From NCBI GenBank assembly GCA_041627895.1, contig JBFKQC010000101.1, positions 1-10,100 on the forward strand: a stretch of DNA of 10,100 nucleotides, read 5' to 3'. The stretch's first letter is position 1, and each line of letters opens with the position of its first letter. Under the pieces are notes generated by a model. The model did not search any database and was not told the origin of the DNA. It saw only the letters and a program-made list of their open reading frames with translations. Below are positions 1 through 5,618 of the stretch, in pieces. The position numbers and the translations under genes were made by a program. This DNA comes from JBFKQC01 sp041627895 (lineage in GTDB: Bacteria; Pseudomonadota; Alphaproteobacteria; Rhodobacterales; Rhodobacteraceae).

Positions 1-101
1 CCGGTTATCCGGTTATCCGGTTATCCGGTTATCCGGTTATCCGGTTATCCGGTTATCCGGTTATCCGGTTATCCGGTTATCCGGTTATCCGGTTATCCGG
101 T
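1..101. repeat. Perfect 8-bp tandem repeat (CCGGTTAT)n at window edge
   Basis: The unit CCGGTTAT repeats head to tail without a mismatch for about 12.6 copies and is cut by the left window edge, so the true copy number is unknown. The unit is not a multiple of three. All three plus-strand frames through the array are free of stops, while every minus-strand frame meets TAA within three units. A relative of the minus-strand unit (ATAACCGG) occurs once outside the array as TTAACCGG at 164-171, in the arsR upstream region. Perfect repetition suggests recent slippage expansion or an assembly-edge artefact. No function can be read from it. Confidence 0.97.
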
Positions 102-171
102 GAAACCGATGCCGCGGCGCCCGAAAGACATCAATGGGGCAGTGAAAAAAAATCCGCCGCGCGTTAACCGG

Positions 172-183
172 ACGATAATTCGT
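172..183 (+). promoter_or_regulatory. Putative -10 and overlapping dyad upstream of arsR-type gene
   Basis: The sequence ACGA-TAAT-TCGT is a perfect inverted repeat with a 4-bp centre. It contains GATAAT (174-179), a 5/6 match to the sigma-70 -10 element, about 40 bp before the start codon at 221. I see no good -35 at 16-18 bp spacing. ArsR-family repressors commonly bind dyads overlapping their own promoter, so this is a candidate autoregulatory operator. The arms are short (4 bp), and the assignment is inference. Confidence 0.4.
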
Positions 184-220
184 TCATGTTTCGTTTCCGT
201 CAGGATAGGAGGACCGACCG

Positions 221-616
221 ATGCCGAACCTGGACGACACGAACATTGCCCGCAGCTTCCGGGCGATATCCCATCCCCGCCGCGCGCGGCTTTTCCGCCT
301 TCTCGCAACCGCTCCCGAGACCGGTCGCAGCTTTCGAAGCCTCCGAAACGAGACCGGGCTTTGCTATTCCTCTCTCTCGCACCACCTCAGGGAAATGGAA
401 CGCTTCGGGCTGATCTATCGGCAACGCAATGGCCCCCGCGTGTCGTACCATCTGGAAACCGCACCGCTCGCCCGAGCGCTCGCGAAGGCCGGGGAACTGG
501 CCGGCCAGGCCACCGCGCCCGCGGCCGCGCGGCACAGGCCGGGCCGGTCGAGGCTCTGGGATCACTGCGGTACCGCCGCCCCCCTTGTGCAGGCGGCGCA
601 AAGCGTGGGACATTGA
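221..616 (+). CDS. ArsR-type winged helix-turn-helix transcriptional regulator
   Basis: This 131-residue protein has the ArsR/SmtB layout. An N-terminal helix (residues 8-30, with the typical ISHPRRARLFRLLA pattern) is followed by a helix-turn-helix whose recognition helix is about residues 47-65 (CYSSLSHHLREMERFGLI), then a beta wing (66-79, RQRNGPRVSYHL). Family members are dimeric DNA-binding repressors released by a metal, a redox signal or a small ligand. The classical ELCVCDL metal box is absent. Only Cys48 and Cys116 are present, so metal sensing is not supported and the inducer is unknown. The C-terminal 45 residues are Ala/Arg-rich and look unstructured. The start is fixed by an AGGAGG at 207-212, 8 nt before the ATG. 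The next gene begins 24 bp downstream on the same strand and may be co-transcribed and controlled by this regulator. Confidence 0.85.
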   Translation: MPNLDDTNIARSFRAISHPRRARLFRLLATAPETGRSFRSLRNETGLCYSSLSHHLREMERFGLIYRQRNGPRVSYHLETAPLARALAKAGELAGQATAPAAARHRPGRSRLWDHCGTAAPLVQAAQSVGH

Positions 617-640
617 CCGCGGCGAGGCGGCGGACGAGCG

Positions 641-1504
641 ATGCGGTACGACAGTCTGGAGCAGTTTCTCGGCACCGGCGGGGCGGCCCTTGCAAAGGGC
701 CCGATCGCGCTGATCTTCGTCGAGGACCTGATCGAAGTCGAATCGACCATCCGCCACCACCTCGGGCTGAAGTTCCCGGCGCTCGTCGTCTTCGCCCCCG
801 AGGAACTGGCGCTGCCGAAGGATCTCGCCGAAATCGTGCATCGTGTGCGCTATTCGATGGTCCCGCGCGACGCGCTGACACGGGCGGTCGACGCGGTGAT
901 CGCCGCGGCGCCGGGGCAATGGCTCTATTACTGCTACAACGCCGAATACCTGTTCTATCCGTTCTGCGAGACCCGCAGCATCGGCGAAATGCTGAGCTTT
1001 CACACCGAGGAACGGCGCGACGCGGTGCTGAGCTACGTGATCGACATCTATGCCGGCGACCTGCACGCCTTTCCCGACGCGGTCAGCCTGGCGGATGCGC
1101 ATCTCGACAAGTCGGGCTATTACGCGCTGGCCCGGCACGACGAATACGGCCATGCGCGCGAGCGCCAGCTCGATTTCTTCGGCGGGCTCCGGTGGCGGTT
1201 CGAGGAACACGTGCCGCGCGACAAGCGCAAGATCGACCGCATCGCGCTGTTTCGCGCCCGCCGCGGGCTCGGCCTGCGCGACGACCACACGCTGTCGGAC
1301 GAGGAAATGAACACCTATTCCTGCCCCTGGCACCACAACATCACCGCGGCGATCTGTTCGTTCCGCACCGCCAAGGCGCTGAAGACCAATGCCGGGTCGA
1401 CCTTCGACATCCACAATTTCCGCTGGCACAACTCGACGCCTTTCGAATGGCACAGCCAGCAGCTGCTCGATCTCGGGCTGATGGAGCCGGGGCAGTGGTT
1501 CTGA
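641..1504 (+). CDS. Glycosyltransferase family 2-like protein, DxD motif apparently lost
   Basis: I do not recognise this 287-residue protein by name. Its layout resembles the Rhodobacterales GT2_4-type glycosyltransferases. It has an N-terminal beta strand plus the segment VESTIRHHLGLKFPALVVF (33-51), then a strand ending in YNAEYLFYP (99-107) where functional relatives carry DADEFLVYP. It continues with SYVIDIYAGDL (131-141), a GGLRWRF segment, and a His/Trp-rich C-terminus ending in EPGQWF. If that alignment holds, both metal-binding aspartates (DxD) are replaced by Tyr and Ala while the following Glu is kept. The protein would then be a non-catalytic or altered enzyme, presumably cytoplasmic, as no signal peptide or membrane segment is visible. 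The upstream SD is weak (GAGG at 624-627), so translation may be coupled to the arsR-type gene ending 24 bp earlier. The family call is inference; that it is a real gene is well supported by codon usage and length. Confidence 0.7.
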   Translation: MRYDSLEQFLGTGGAALAKGPIALIFVEDLIEVESTIRHHLGLKFPALVVFAPEELALPKDLAEIVHRVRYSMVPRDALTRAVDAVIAAAPGQWLYYCYNAEYLFYPFCETRSIGEMLSFHTEERRDAVLSYVIDIYAGDLHAFPDAVSLADAHLDKSGYYALARHDEYGHARERQLDFFGGLRWRFEEHVPRDKRKIDRIALFRARRGLGLRDDHTLSDEEMNTYSCPWHHNITAAICSFRTAKALKTNAGSTFDIHNFRWHNSTPFEWHSQQLLDLGLMEPGQWF

Positions 1505-1532
1505 GCCGGGACGGTTCCCCGAGCCGCGACCC

Positions 1533-1565
1533 CGCGGGCCGGATGCCCCGCCGGGGACGCCCGCG
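1533..1565. terminator. GC-rich hairpin between convergent genes (possible terminator)
   Basis: CGCGGGC (1533-1539) pairs with GCCCGCG (1559-1565). Nested inside are CCCC (1546-1549) and GGGG (1553-1556). A second small hairpin, GGCC-TTCC-GGCC, follows at 1573-1584. They sit in the 92-bp gap between the GT-like gene (plus) and the small minus-strand gene, where a bidirectional terminator would be expected. There is no clear T-run on either side, so the call is tentative. Confidence 0.35.
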
Positions 1566-1596
1566 ATAGCCGGGCCTTCCGGCCTGCCGGGATTTG

Positions 1597-1899
1597 CTAC
1601 GGCCGCGCCTCGCGCATCGCCGGCGTCGCTGCCCTGCCGGCGGTGGTGGCTTTGCGCGCAGCCGGACGGCCGGCCCGCGGCGCGGTCCCGACAGCCCGGC
1701 CCGCCGGGGCGGCACCCGGTGCCGCCTTGCCGGCGAACAGCGCGCGCACCGTTCCCCGGACTGCGCCCCAGACGGCGCTCCGGACCGCGCGCCAGGCGGC
1801 ACCGACGTCGCGGCTGCGCAGCACGGCGCTGCGGTCGAGGTAGTGGCGGTAGTCGATCGAACCGTCGGCGAGGGTCTTGTAGTCGGGCTTGGCGGTCAT
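1597..1899 (-). CDS. Small hypothetical protein with basic Ala/Arg/Pro tail
   Basis: This encodes 100 residues with no recognised family. The N-terminal third (DYKTLADGSIDYRHYLDRS, residues 6-24, then VLRSRDVGAAWRAVRSAV) is ordinary, probably helical sequence. It resembles, from memory only, small uncharacterised proteins of Rhodobacterales. From about residue 55 the chain becomes Ala/Arg/Gly/Pro-rich with repeated AGRA/AAR-like steps and almost no acidic residues, reminiscent of disordered nucleic-acid-binding tails. No signal peptide is visible. The start is supported by AGGGAG ending 9 nt before the ATG on the minus strand. The gene is convergent with the GT-like gene and divergent from the winged-helix gene, sharing a 151-bp upstream region with it. 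It is shorter than the overlapping reading frames, but the good SD and the sensible N-terminus favour it as the real gene. Confidence 0.6.
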   Translation of the reverse strand: MTAKPDYKTLADGSIDYRHYLDRSAVLRSRDVGAAWRAVRSAVWGAVRGTVRALFAGKAAPGAAPAGRAVGTAPRAGRPAARKATTAGRAATPAMREARP

Positions 1900-1963
1900 C
1901 GTTCGGGTCTCCCTGCTGTCTGACCCGATCCTGGCGCACCGCGCGCCGGCGCGCTTGAAGGCG

Positions 1964-2003
1964 GCCTTTAGAACGTCTTGGGAATGGCCTGATTTGCCTT
2001 TAG
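1964..2003. repeat. Direct repeat GCCTTTAG x2 in divergent promoter region
   Basis: GCCTTTAG occurs at 1964-1971 and again at 1996-2003, 32 bp apart start to start, about three helical turns. The second copy lies in the near-palindrome GCCTTTAGGC (1996-2005). The 151-bp gap (1900-2050) between the small minus-strand gene and the winged-helix gene otherwise holds only a weak promoter candidate, TTGGGA (1978-1983)-N17-TAGGCT (2001-2006). OmpR-type winged-helix proteins usually bind direct repeats, so autoregulation is possible but unproven. Confidence 0.4.
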
Positions 2004-2050
2004 GCTGGCTTGAGACGCCCGGGACAGGGGCAATGAAGGGGCCGGACCGG

Positions 2051-3247
2051 ATGCGCTATGCGTTCGCCGATTGCGTGCTGGACACGGACAGCTACACGCT
2101 GATCCGCGCGGGCGAGCCCGTGCCGGTCGAGCCCCAGGTCTTCGACCTGCTGACGCTTCTGGCCGAGAACGCCGGCAAGCTGGTGTCGCGCGACGCGGTG
2201 GTCGAAACGGTCTGGAACGGACGCATCGTGTCCGAGGCGACGATCGCCGCACGGATCAATGCCGCGCGCCGCGCGGTGGGCGACAACGGCAAGGATCAGG
2301 CGGTGATCCGCACGATCCCGCGGCGCGGCATCGAGCTGACCGCGACCGTGCGCACCGCGGACCCGCCCGCGGAACGGACGGGTGCCGCGCCCGCCCGCCA
2401 GACGATCCGCTACACCACGTCCGCCGACGGCTCAGGGATCGCCTTTGCGGTCTCCGGCAGCGGCCCGCCGCTGCTTTACGCAAGCCACCATGTCAGCCAC
2501 CTGGAACTGGACTGGACCAGCCCGTTCTGGCGGCCGCTCTTCGACCGGCTGGGCGAACGGCACACGCTGGTCCGCTACGACATGCGCGGCACCGGGCTCA
2601 GCGACGCGGGTCCGCCCGATGTCGGCATCGAGCGCCATGTCGAGGACATGGTCGCGGTGGCGGATGCGGCCGAGCTGGGCCGGGTGCCGGTGCTGGCGAC
2701 GCTGAACAGCGCCGCGGCGGCGGTGCGGCTCGCGGTCGAGGCGCCGGACCGGATCAGCCGCATGGTCCTGCAGGAAGGCTATGCCCGCGGCCGGGCGATA
2801 CGCGGCGCCGCGCCGGTCGATCCCGCCAACGACCCCTTCGTGCAGCTTCTCAAGGGCGGCGGCTGGGGCGATCCGGCGAACGGCTACATGCGCGCCTGGA
2901 TGTCGTTCGCCACCCCGGGCCTGACCTACGACGAATGCTCGGCGCTGATCGAGCATATCGGCCGCGCCGGACCGACCGGGCACATGATCCAGAACCGGCG
3001 GACGATAGATCTCTACGACATACGCGACTGGCTGCCCGCGGTCGGCGTGCCGACGCTGGTGATCCATGCCCGCAACGACGTGCTGCACCCGCTCGAGGAG
3101 GGCCGGATTCTCGCCGCCGGCATCCCCGGCGCGGAATTCCTGGTGGTGGAAAGCGGCAATACCCTGTGCGTGCCGATGGACCCGACCTGGGACGAACAGA
3201 CGCGGGCGATCCTGGACTTTCTCGAAAGGGACGACGGCGCGGCCTGA
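2051..3247 (+). CDS. Winged-helix (OmpR/CadC-type) regulator fused to alpha/beta-hydrolase fold
   Basis: This 398-residue cytoplasmic protein has two parts. Residues 1-100 form a Trans_reg_C winged helix: VEPQVFDLLTLLAENAGKLVSR, then the recognition helix VSEATIAARINAARRAVGD, then a wing ending in IRTIPRRGIEL. Residues 118-395 are an alpha/beta-hydrolase fold, with strand LLYASHH, RYDMRGTGLSD (175-185), the elbow region LATLNSAAAA (215-224), VPTLVIHARND (333-343) and a C-terminal VVESGNTLCVPMDP. The acid Asp343 is kept. The usual GxSxG nucleophile position reads T-L-N219-S220-A, and the usual N-H near the C-terminus reads N370-T371. The hydrolase domain therefore looks catalytically dead and may serve as a ligand sensor. 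An ATG at 1889 would extend the frame over the divergent gene. I chose 2051 because AAGGGG (2036-2041) lies 9 nt upstream and MRYAF is the typical family beginning; 2033 is an alternative. irr converges 13 bp downstream. Confidence 0.85.
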   Translation: MRYAFADCVLDTDSYTLIRAGEPVPVEPQVFDLLTLLAENAGKLVSRDAVVETVWNGRIVSEATIAARINAARRAVGDNGKDQAVIRTIPRRGIELTATVRTADPPAERTGAAPARQTIRYTTSADGSGIAFAVSGSGPPLLYASHHVSHLELDWTSPFWRPLFDRLGERHTLVRYDMRGTGLSDAGPPDVGIERHVEDMVAVADAAELGRVPVLATLNSAAAAVRLAVEAPDRISRMVLQEGYARGRAIRGAAPVDPANDPFVQLLKGGGWGDPANGYMRAWMSFATPGLTYDECSALIEHIGRAGPTGHMIQNRRTIDLYDIRDWLPAVGVPTLVIHARNDVLHPLEEGRILAAGIPGAEFLVVESGNTLCVPMDPTWDEQTRAILDFLERDDGAA

Positions 3248-3265
3248 GGCACCGCGACGGTCAGG
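3243..3265. terminator. Compact hairpin spanning both stop codons of convergent genes
   Basis: CCTG (3243-3246) pairs with CAGG (3262-3265), and ACCG (3251-3254) pairs with CGGT (3258-3261) around a CGA loop. The arms include both the TGA of the winged-helix/hydrolase gene and the complement of the irr stop codon. Only 13 bp separate the two coding regions, so any bidirectional terminator must be here. No T-run is present, and the stem has a 4-nt bulge. Confidence 0.35.
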
Positions 3266-3683
3266 TCCGGCGCAGCCGGATCACCACGTCGACCTTGGCG
3301 ATCTCGGCGCCCTCGGGTGCGCGGGGCAGCCGCGAAATCTCCAGCTCGTCGGCCGGCGCGTCGGTCAGCGACGCGCTGTCCTCCCAGTAGAAATGCGGGT
3401 GGTTCGAGGTGTTGGTGTCGAAATAGCTCTTCGAGCCGTCCACCGTGATCTCGCGCATCAGCCCGGCATCGCAGAACGCCCTGAGCGTGTTGTAGACCGT
3501 GGCGAGCGAGACCTTCTCGCCGCTGTCGCAGGAGGCCGCGAACAGGCTTTCGGCGGTGACGTGGCGGTCCTCGCCGTCGCCCACCAGCAGCGCCGCCAGC
3601 GCCACGCGCTGCCGGGTCGGGCGCAGCCCTGCCCCGGCGAGCCACTCGGCGCCGCGTCTTTGCATCTCGGTCACGGGTTGCAT
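3261..3683 (-). CDS. irr: Irr-type iron response regulator (Fur family)
   Basis: This 140-residue Fur-superfamily protein has a winged helix with RPTRQRVALAALL (21-33), VTAESLFAA (42-50) and the recognition helix VSLATVYNTLRAFCDAGL (58-75), followed by SYFDTNTSNHPHFYWED (86-102). The last segment is diagnostic for Irr rather than Fur: Irr has an HHH-like heme/metal site there, Fur has HHHxxC. Here it reads H95-P-H97. The zinc CxxC pairs of Fur and the N-terminal heme regulatory motif of Bradyrhizobium Irr are absent. Irr controls iron and heme genes in alphaproteobacteria. A TTG at 3710 would add nine residues, but it lies in the -10 element of the promoter described below, so I use the ATG at 3683, which has a modest SD (AGGG at 3699-3696). 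It is divergent from fabA, an arrangement I recall as common in Rhodobacterales. Confidence 0.88.
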   Translation of the reverse strand: MQPVTEMQRRGAEWLAGAGLRPTRQRVALAALLVGDGEDRHVTAESLFAASCDSGEKVSLATVYNTLRAFCDAGLMREITVDGSKSYFDTNTSNHPHFYWEDSASLTDAPADELEISRLPRAPEGAEIAKVDVVIRLRRT

Positions 3684-3708
3684 GCGGTCTCGTTTCCCTG
3701 TTCGGCGC

Positions 3709-3738
3709 AATATAGGGCCTCGACCCTTGCGGTTTCAA
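3709..3738 (-). promoter_or_regulatory. Sigma-70-type promoter for irr
   Basis: On the minus strand TTGAAA (complement of 3738-3733) is followed after 18 bp by TATATT (complement of 3714-3709). Each hexamer matches the consensus at 5 of 6 positions. Transcription would begin near 3702, giving a leader of about 19 nt before the ATG at 3683. I see no full Irr-box (iron control element) in the irr-fabA gap. On the plus strand, only a poor fabA promoter candidate is visible (TTGCCT at 3784-3789 followed by TTAGAC at 3807-3812). Confidence 0.65.
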
Positions 3739-3851
3739 CGGAAAATGCCCGCGCGCCCGGTGCGGGCGGCCCGTTGGGCGCCCTTGCCTATCCGCGAAGA
3801 CACCTGTTAGACGGGCCATAGAGGAAGGCAGCGAAGCGGACCGCACACCAA

Positions 3852-4364
3852 ATGGCCAATTACCCGAGCAGCTTCAACAAGCAGGGCCTGCTGAAATGCG
3901 CCCGCGGAGAGCTCTTCGGCCCCGGCAACGCGCAGCTTCCCGAGCCGCCGATGCTGATGATGGACCGGATCACCGATGTCAGCGCCGACCGCGGCGAACA
4001 CGGGCGCGGCCATATCGAGGCCGAACTGGATATCCACCCGGACCTCTGGTTCTTTCCGTGCCACTTTCCCGGCAACGAGGTGATGCCCGGCTGCCTGATG
4101 CTCGACGGGCTGTGGCAGCTGACCGGCTTTGCGCTTGGCTGGCGCGGCTGGCAGGGCCAGGGCTTTGCACTCGGCGCCGGCGAGGTCAAGCTGTCGGGCA
4201 TGGTGCGCCCGACGCGCAAGCTGGTCACCTACCGCGTCGATTTCACCCGCCTGATCGACCGCAAGCTCAAGCTCGGCGTCGCCGACGGGGTGGTGCGCGC
4301 CGACGGCGAAATCGTCTGCGACGTCAAGAACATGAAGGTCGGCCTCGCGGCCGCCGAGGGCTGA
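3852..4364 (+). CDS. fabA: 3-hydroxyacyl-ACP dehydratase/isomerase FabA
   Basis: This 170-residue protein is the usual FabA length. FabA dehydrates 3-hydroxydecanoyl-ACP and isomerises trans-2- to cis-3-decenoyl-ACP, the branch point of anaerobic unsaturated fatty acid synthesis. It acts as a cytoplasmic hot-dog-fold homodimer. The active site is visible as FPCHFPGNEVMPGCLMLD (68-85), with catalytic His71 and Asp85, matching the His70/Asp84 pair of mature E. coli FabA. The N-terminus (MANYPSSFNKQGLL) and MLMMDRI (34-40) are also typical. The SD is weak (AAGCGGA at 3834-3840). A better-looking GAGGAAGG at 3821-3828 is too far upstream to serve this start, and no other start codon lies between them. 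It is the first gene of the operon; fabB begins 24 bp downstream. Confidence 0.97.
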   Translation: MANYPSSFNKQGLLKCARGELFGPGNAQLPEPPMLMMDRITDVSADRGEHGRGHIEAELDIHPDLWFFPCHFPGNEVMPGCLMLDGLWQLTGFALGWRGWQGQGFALGAGEVKLSGMVRPTRKLVTYRVDFTRLIDRKLKLGVADGVVRADGEIVCDVKNMKVGLAAAEG

Positions 4365-4388
4365 AGACGCGACATAGGAGATTGGGTC

Positions 4389-5618
4389 ATGCGCCGCGTC
4401 GCCGTTACCGGGCTGGGCATCGTCTCGTCCATCGGCAATTCCGCCGCCGAGGTCACCGCCTCGCTGAAATCCGGCCGCTCCGGCATCGTCTTCGCCGAGG
4501 ACTATGCCGAGCGCGGCTTTCGCAGCCAGGTCAAGGGCGCGATCGAGCTGGACATCGAGGCCCGGGTCGACAAGCGCGTGCTGCGCTTTATGGGGCCGGG
4601 CGCGGCCTATGCCCATGTCGCCATGGGCCAGGCGATCGCCGATGCCGGGCTGTCCGAGGCCGAGGTCAGCGATCCGATGACCGGGCTGATCGCCGGTTCG
4701 GGCGGGCCGTCGACAAGCGCGATGTTCACCGCGCACCAGACCGTGCTGGAAAAGGGCTCGCCCAAGCGGATCGGCCCCTTCGCGGTGCCGAAATGCATGT
4801 CCTCGACCGTGTCGGCGAACCTGTCGACGGCGTACCGGATCAAGGGCGTGAACTTCTCGATCACCTCGGCCTGCTCGACCTCGCTGCACTGCATCGGCAT
4901 GGCGGCGCAGCAGATCGCGCTGGGAAACCAGGACGTGATGTTCGCCGGCGGCGGCGAGGAATTGGACTGGACGCTTTCGTGCCTGTTCGACGCGATGGGC
5001 GCGATGAGCTCGAAATACAATGACAGCCCGGCCCGTGCGAGCCGCGCCTTCGACGCCGACCGCGACGGTTTCGTGATCTCCGGCGGCGGCGGCATGGTGG
5101 TGCTGGAAGACCTCGACCGCGCGGTGGCGCGCGGCGCGCGGATCTACGCGGAAGTCACCGGTTTCGGCGCCACCTCGGACGGCCACGACATGGTGGCGCC
5201 CTCGGGCGAGGGCGGCGAACGCGCGATGCGCCAGGCGCTGCGCACGATCCCCGACGGCCGCGCCGTCAGCTACATCAACGCGCACGGCACCTCGACCCCC
5301 GTCGGCGACGTCGGCGAGGTCGAGGCGGTGCGGCGCGTCTTCGGCGCGGGCGCAACCCCGCCCATCAGCTCCACCAAGTCGATGACCGGCCACGCCCAGG
5401 GCGCCGCCGGTGCGCTCGAGGCGATCTGCTGCCTGTTGATGCTCGACGGCGACTTCATCGCGCCGTCGATCAACGTCGAGACGCTCGACCCGGCGCTGAA
5501 GCCGGACGAGATCGCCACGGCGGCGGTCGAGGCTGCGGGGCTCGACACGGTGATGACAAATTCCTTCGGTTTCGGCGGCACGAACGGTTCGATGCTGCTC
5601 TCCAAGTATCACGGATGA
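4389..5618 (+). CDS. fabB: 3-oxoacyl-ACP synthase I FabB
   Basis: This 409-residue KAS I condenses acyl-ACP with malonyl-ACP and is the enzyme that elongates the cis-3-decenoyl product of FabA. The thiolase-fold active site is complete. The nucleophile Cys162 lies in SITSACSTSLHC, His299 in NAHGTSTPVGD, and Lys330 and His335 in STKSMTGHAQGAAG, matching Cys163/His298/Lys328/His333 of E. coli FabB. The C-terminal NSFGFGGTNGS loop is present. AGGAG at 4376-4380 sits 8 nt before the ATG. Pairing with fabA, rather than with an acpP-fabF arrangement, supports FabB over FabF. The stop codon overlaps the next start as ATGA, so fabB and fabI are probably translationally coupled. Confidence 0.97.
   Translation: MRRVAVTGLGIVSSIGNSAAEVTASLKSGRSGIVFAEDYAERGFRSQVKGAIELDIEARVDKRVLRFMGPGAAYAHVAMGQAIADAGLSEAEVSDPMTGLIAGSGGPSTSAMFTAHQTVLEKGSPKRIGPFAVPKCMSSTVSANLSTAYRIKGVNFSITSACSTSLHCIGMAAQQIALGNQDVMFAGGGEELDWTLSCLFDAMGAMSSKYNDSPARASRAFDADRDGFVISGGGGMVVLEDLDRAVARGARIYAEVTGFGATSDGHDMVAPSGEGGERAMRQALRTIPDGRAVSYINAHGTSTPVGDVGEVEAVRRVFGAGATPPISSTKSMTGHAQGAAGALEAICCLLMLDGDFIAPSINVETLDPALKPDEIATAAVEAAGLDTVMTNSFGFGGTNGSMLLSKYHG

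Noticed and set aside
1..101. CRISPR array interpretation of the repeat
   Set aside because: The units are 8 bp, contiguous and have no spacers, so this is a simple tandem repeat.
100..1569. 489-residue plus-strand reading frame covering the arsR-type and GT-like genes
   Set aside because: It starts at a GTG at the repeat edge, is Arg/Pro-rich without motifs, and overlaps two genes with proper family patterns and codon bias. It is a high-GC shadow frame.
200..1939. 579-residue minus-strand reading frame
   Set aside because: Its amino-acid composition is that of the complement of the real genes (Arg/Gly/Ala/Asp/Val rich), with no domain pattern, and it lies antisense to two well-supported genes.
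1967..1983. Possible Irr-box (iron control element) upstream of the winged-helix gene
   Set aside because: Only the left half-site TTTAGAA is present. The expected right half TTCTAAA is not matched (CTTGGGA), so this is at most a chance half-site.
1889..2050. N-terminal 54-residue extension of the winged-helix/hydrolase protein
   Set aside because: It overlaps the start and SD of the divergent small gene, resembles no family sequence, and the AAGGGG at 2036-2041 fits a start at 2051.
3807..5612. 601-residue minus-strand frame antisense to fabA and fabB
   Set aside because: It mirrors the codon periodicity of fabA/fabB, both of which have complete active sites, and has no recognisable domain of its own.
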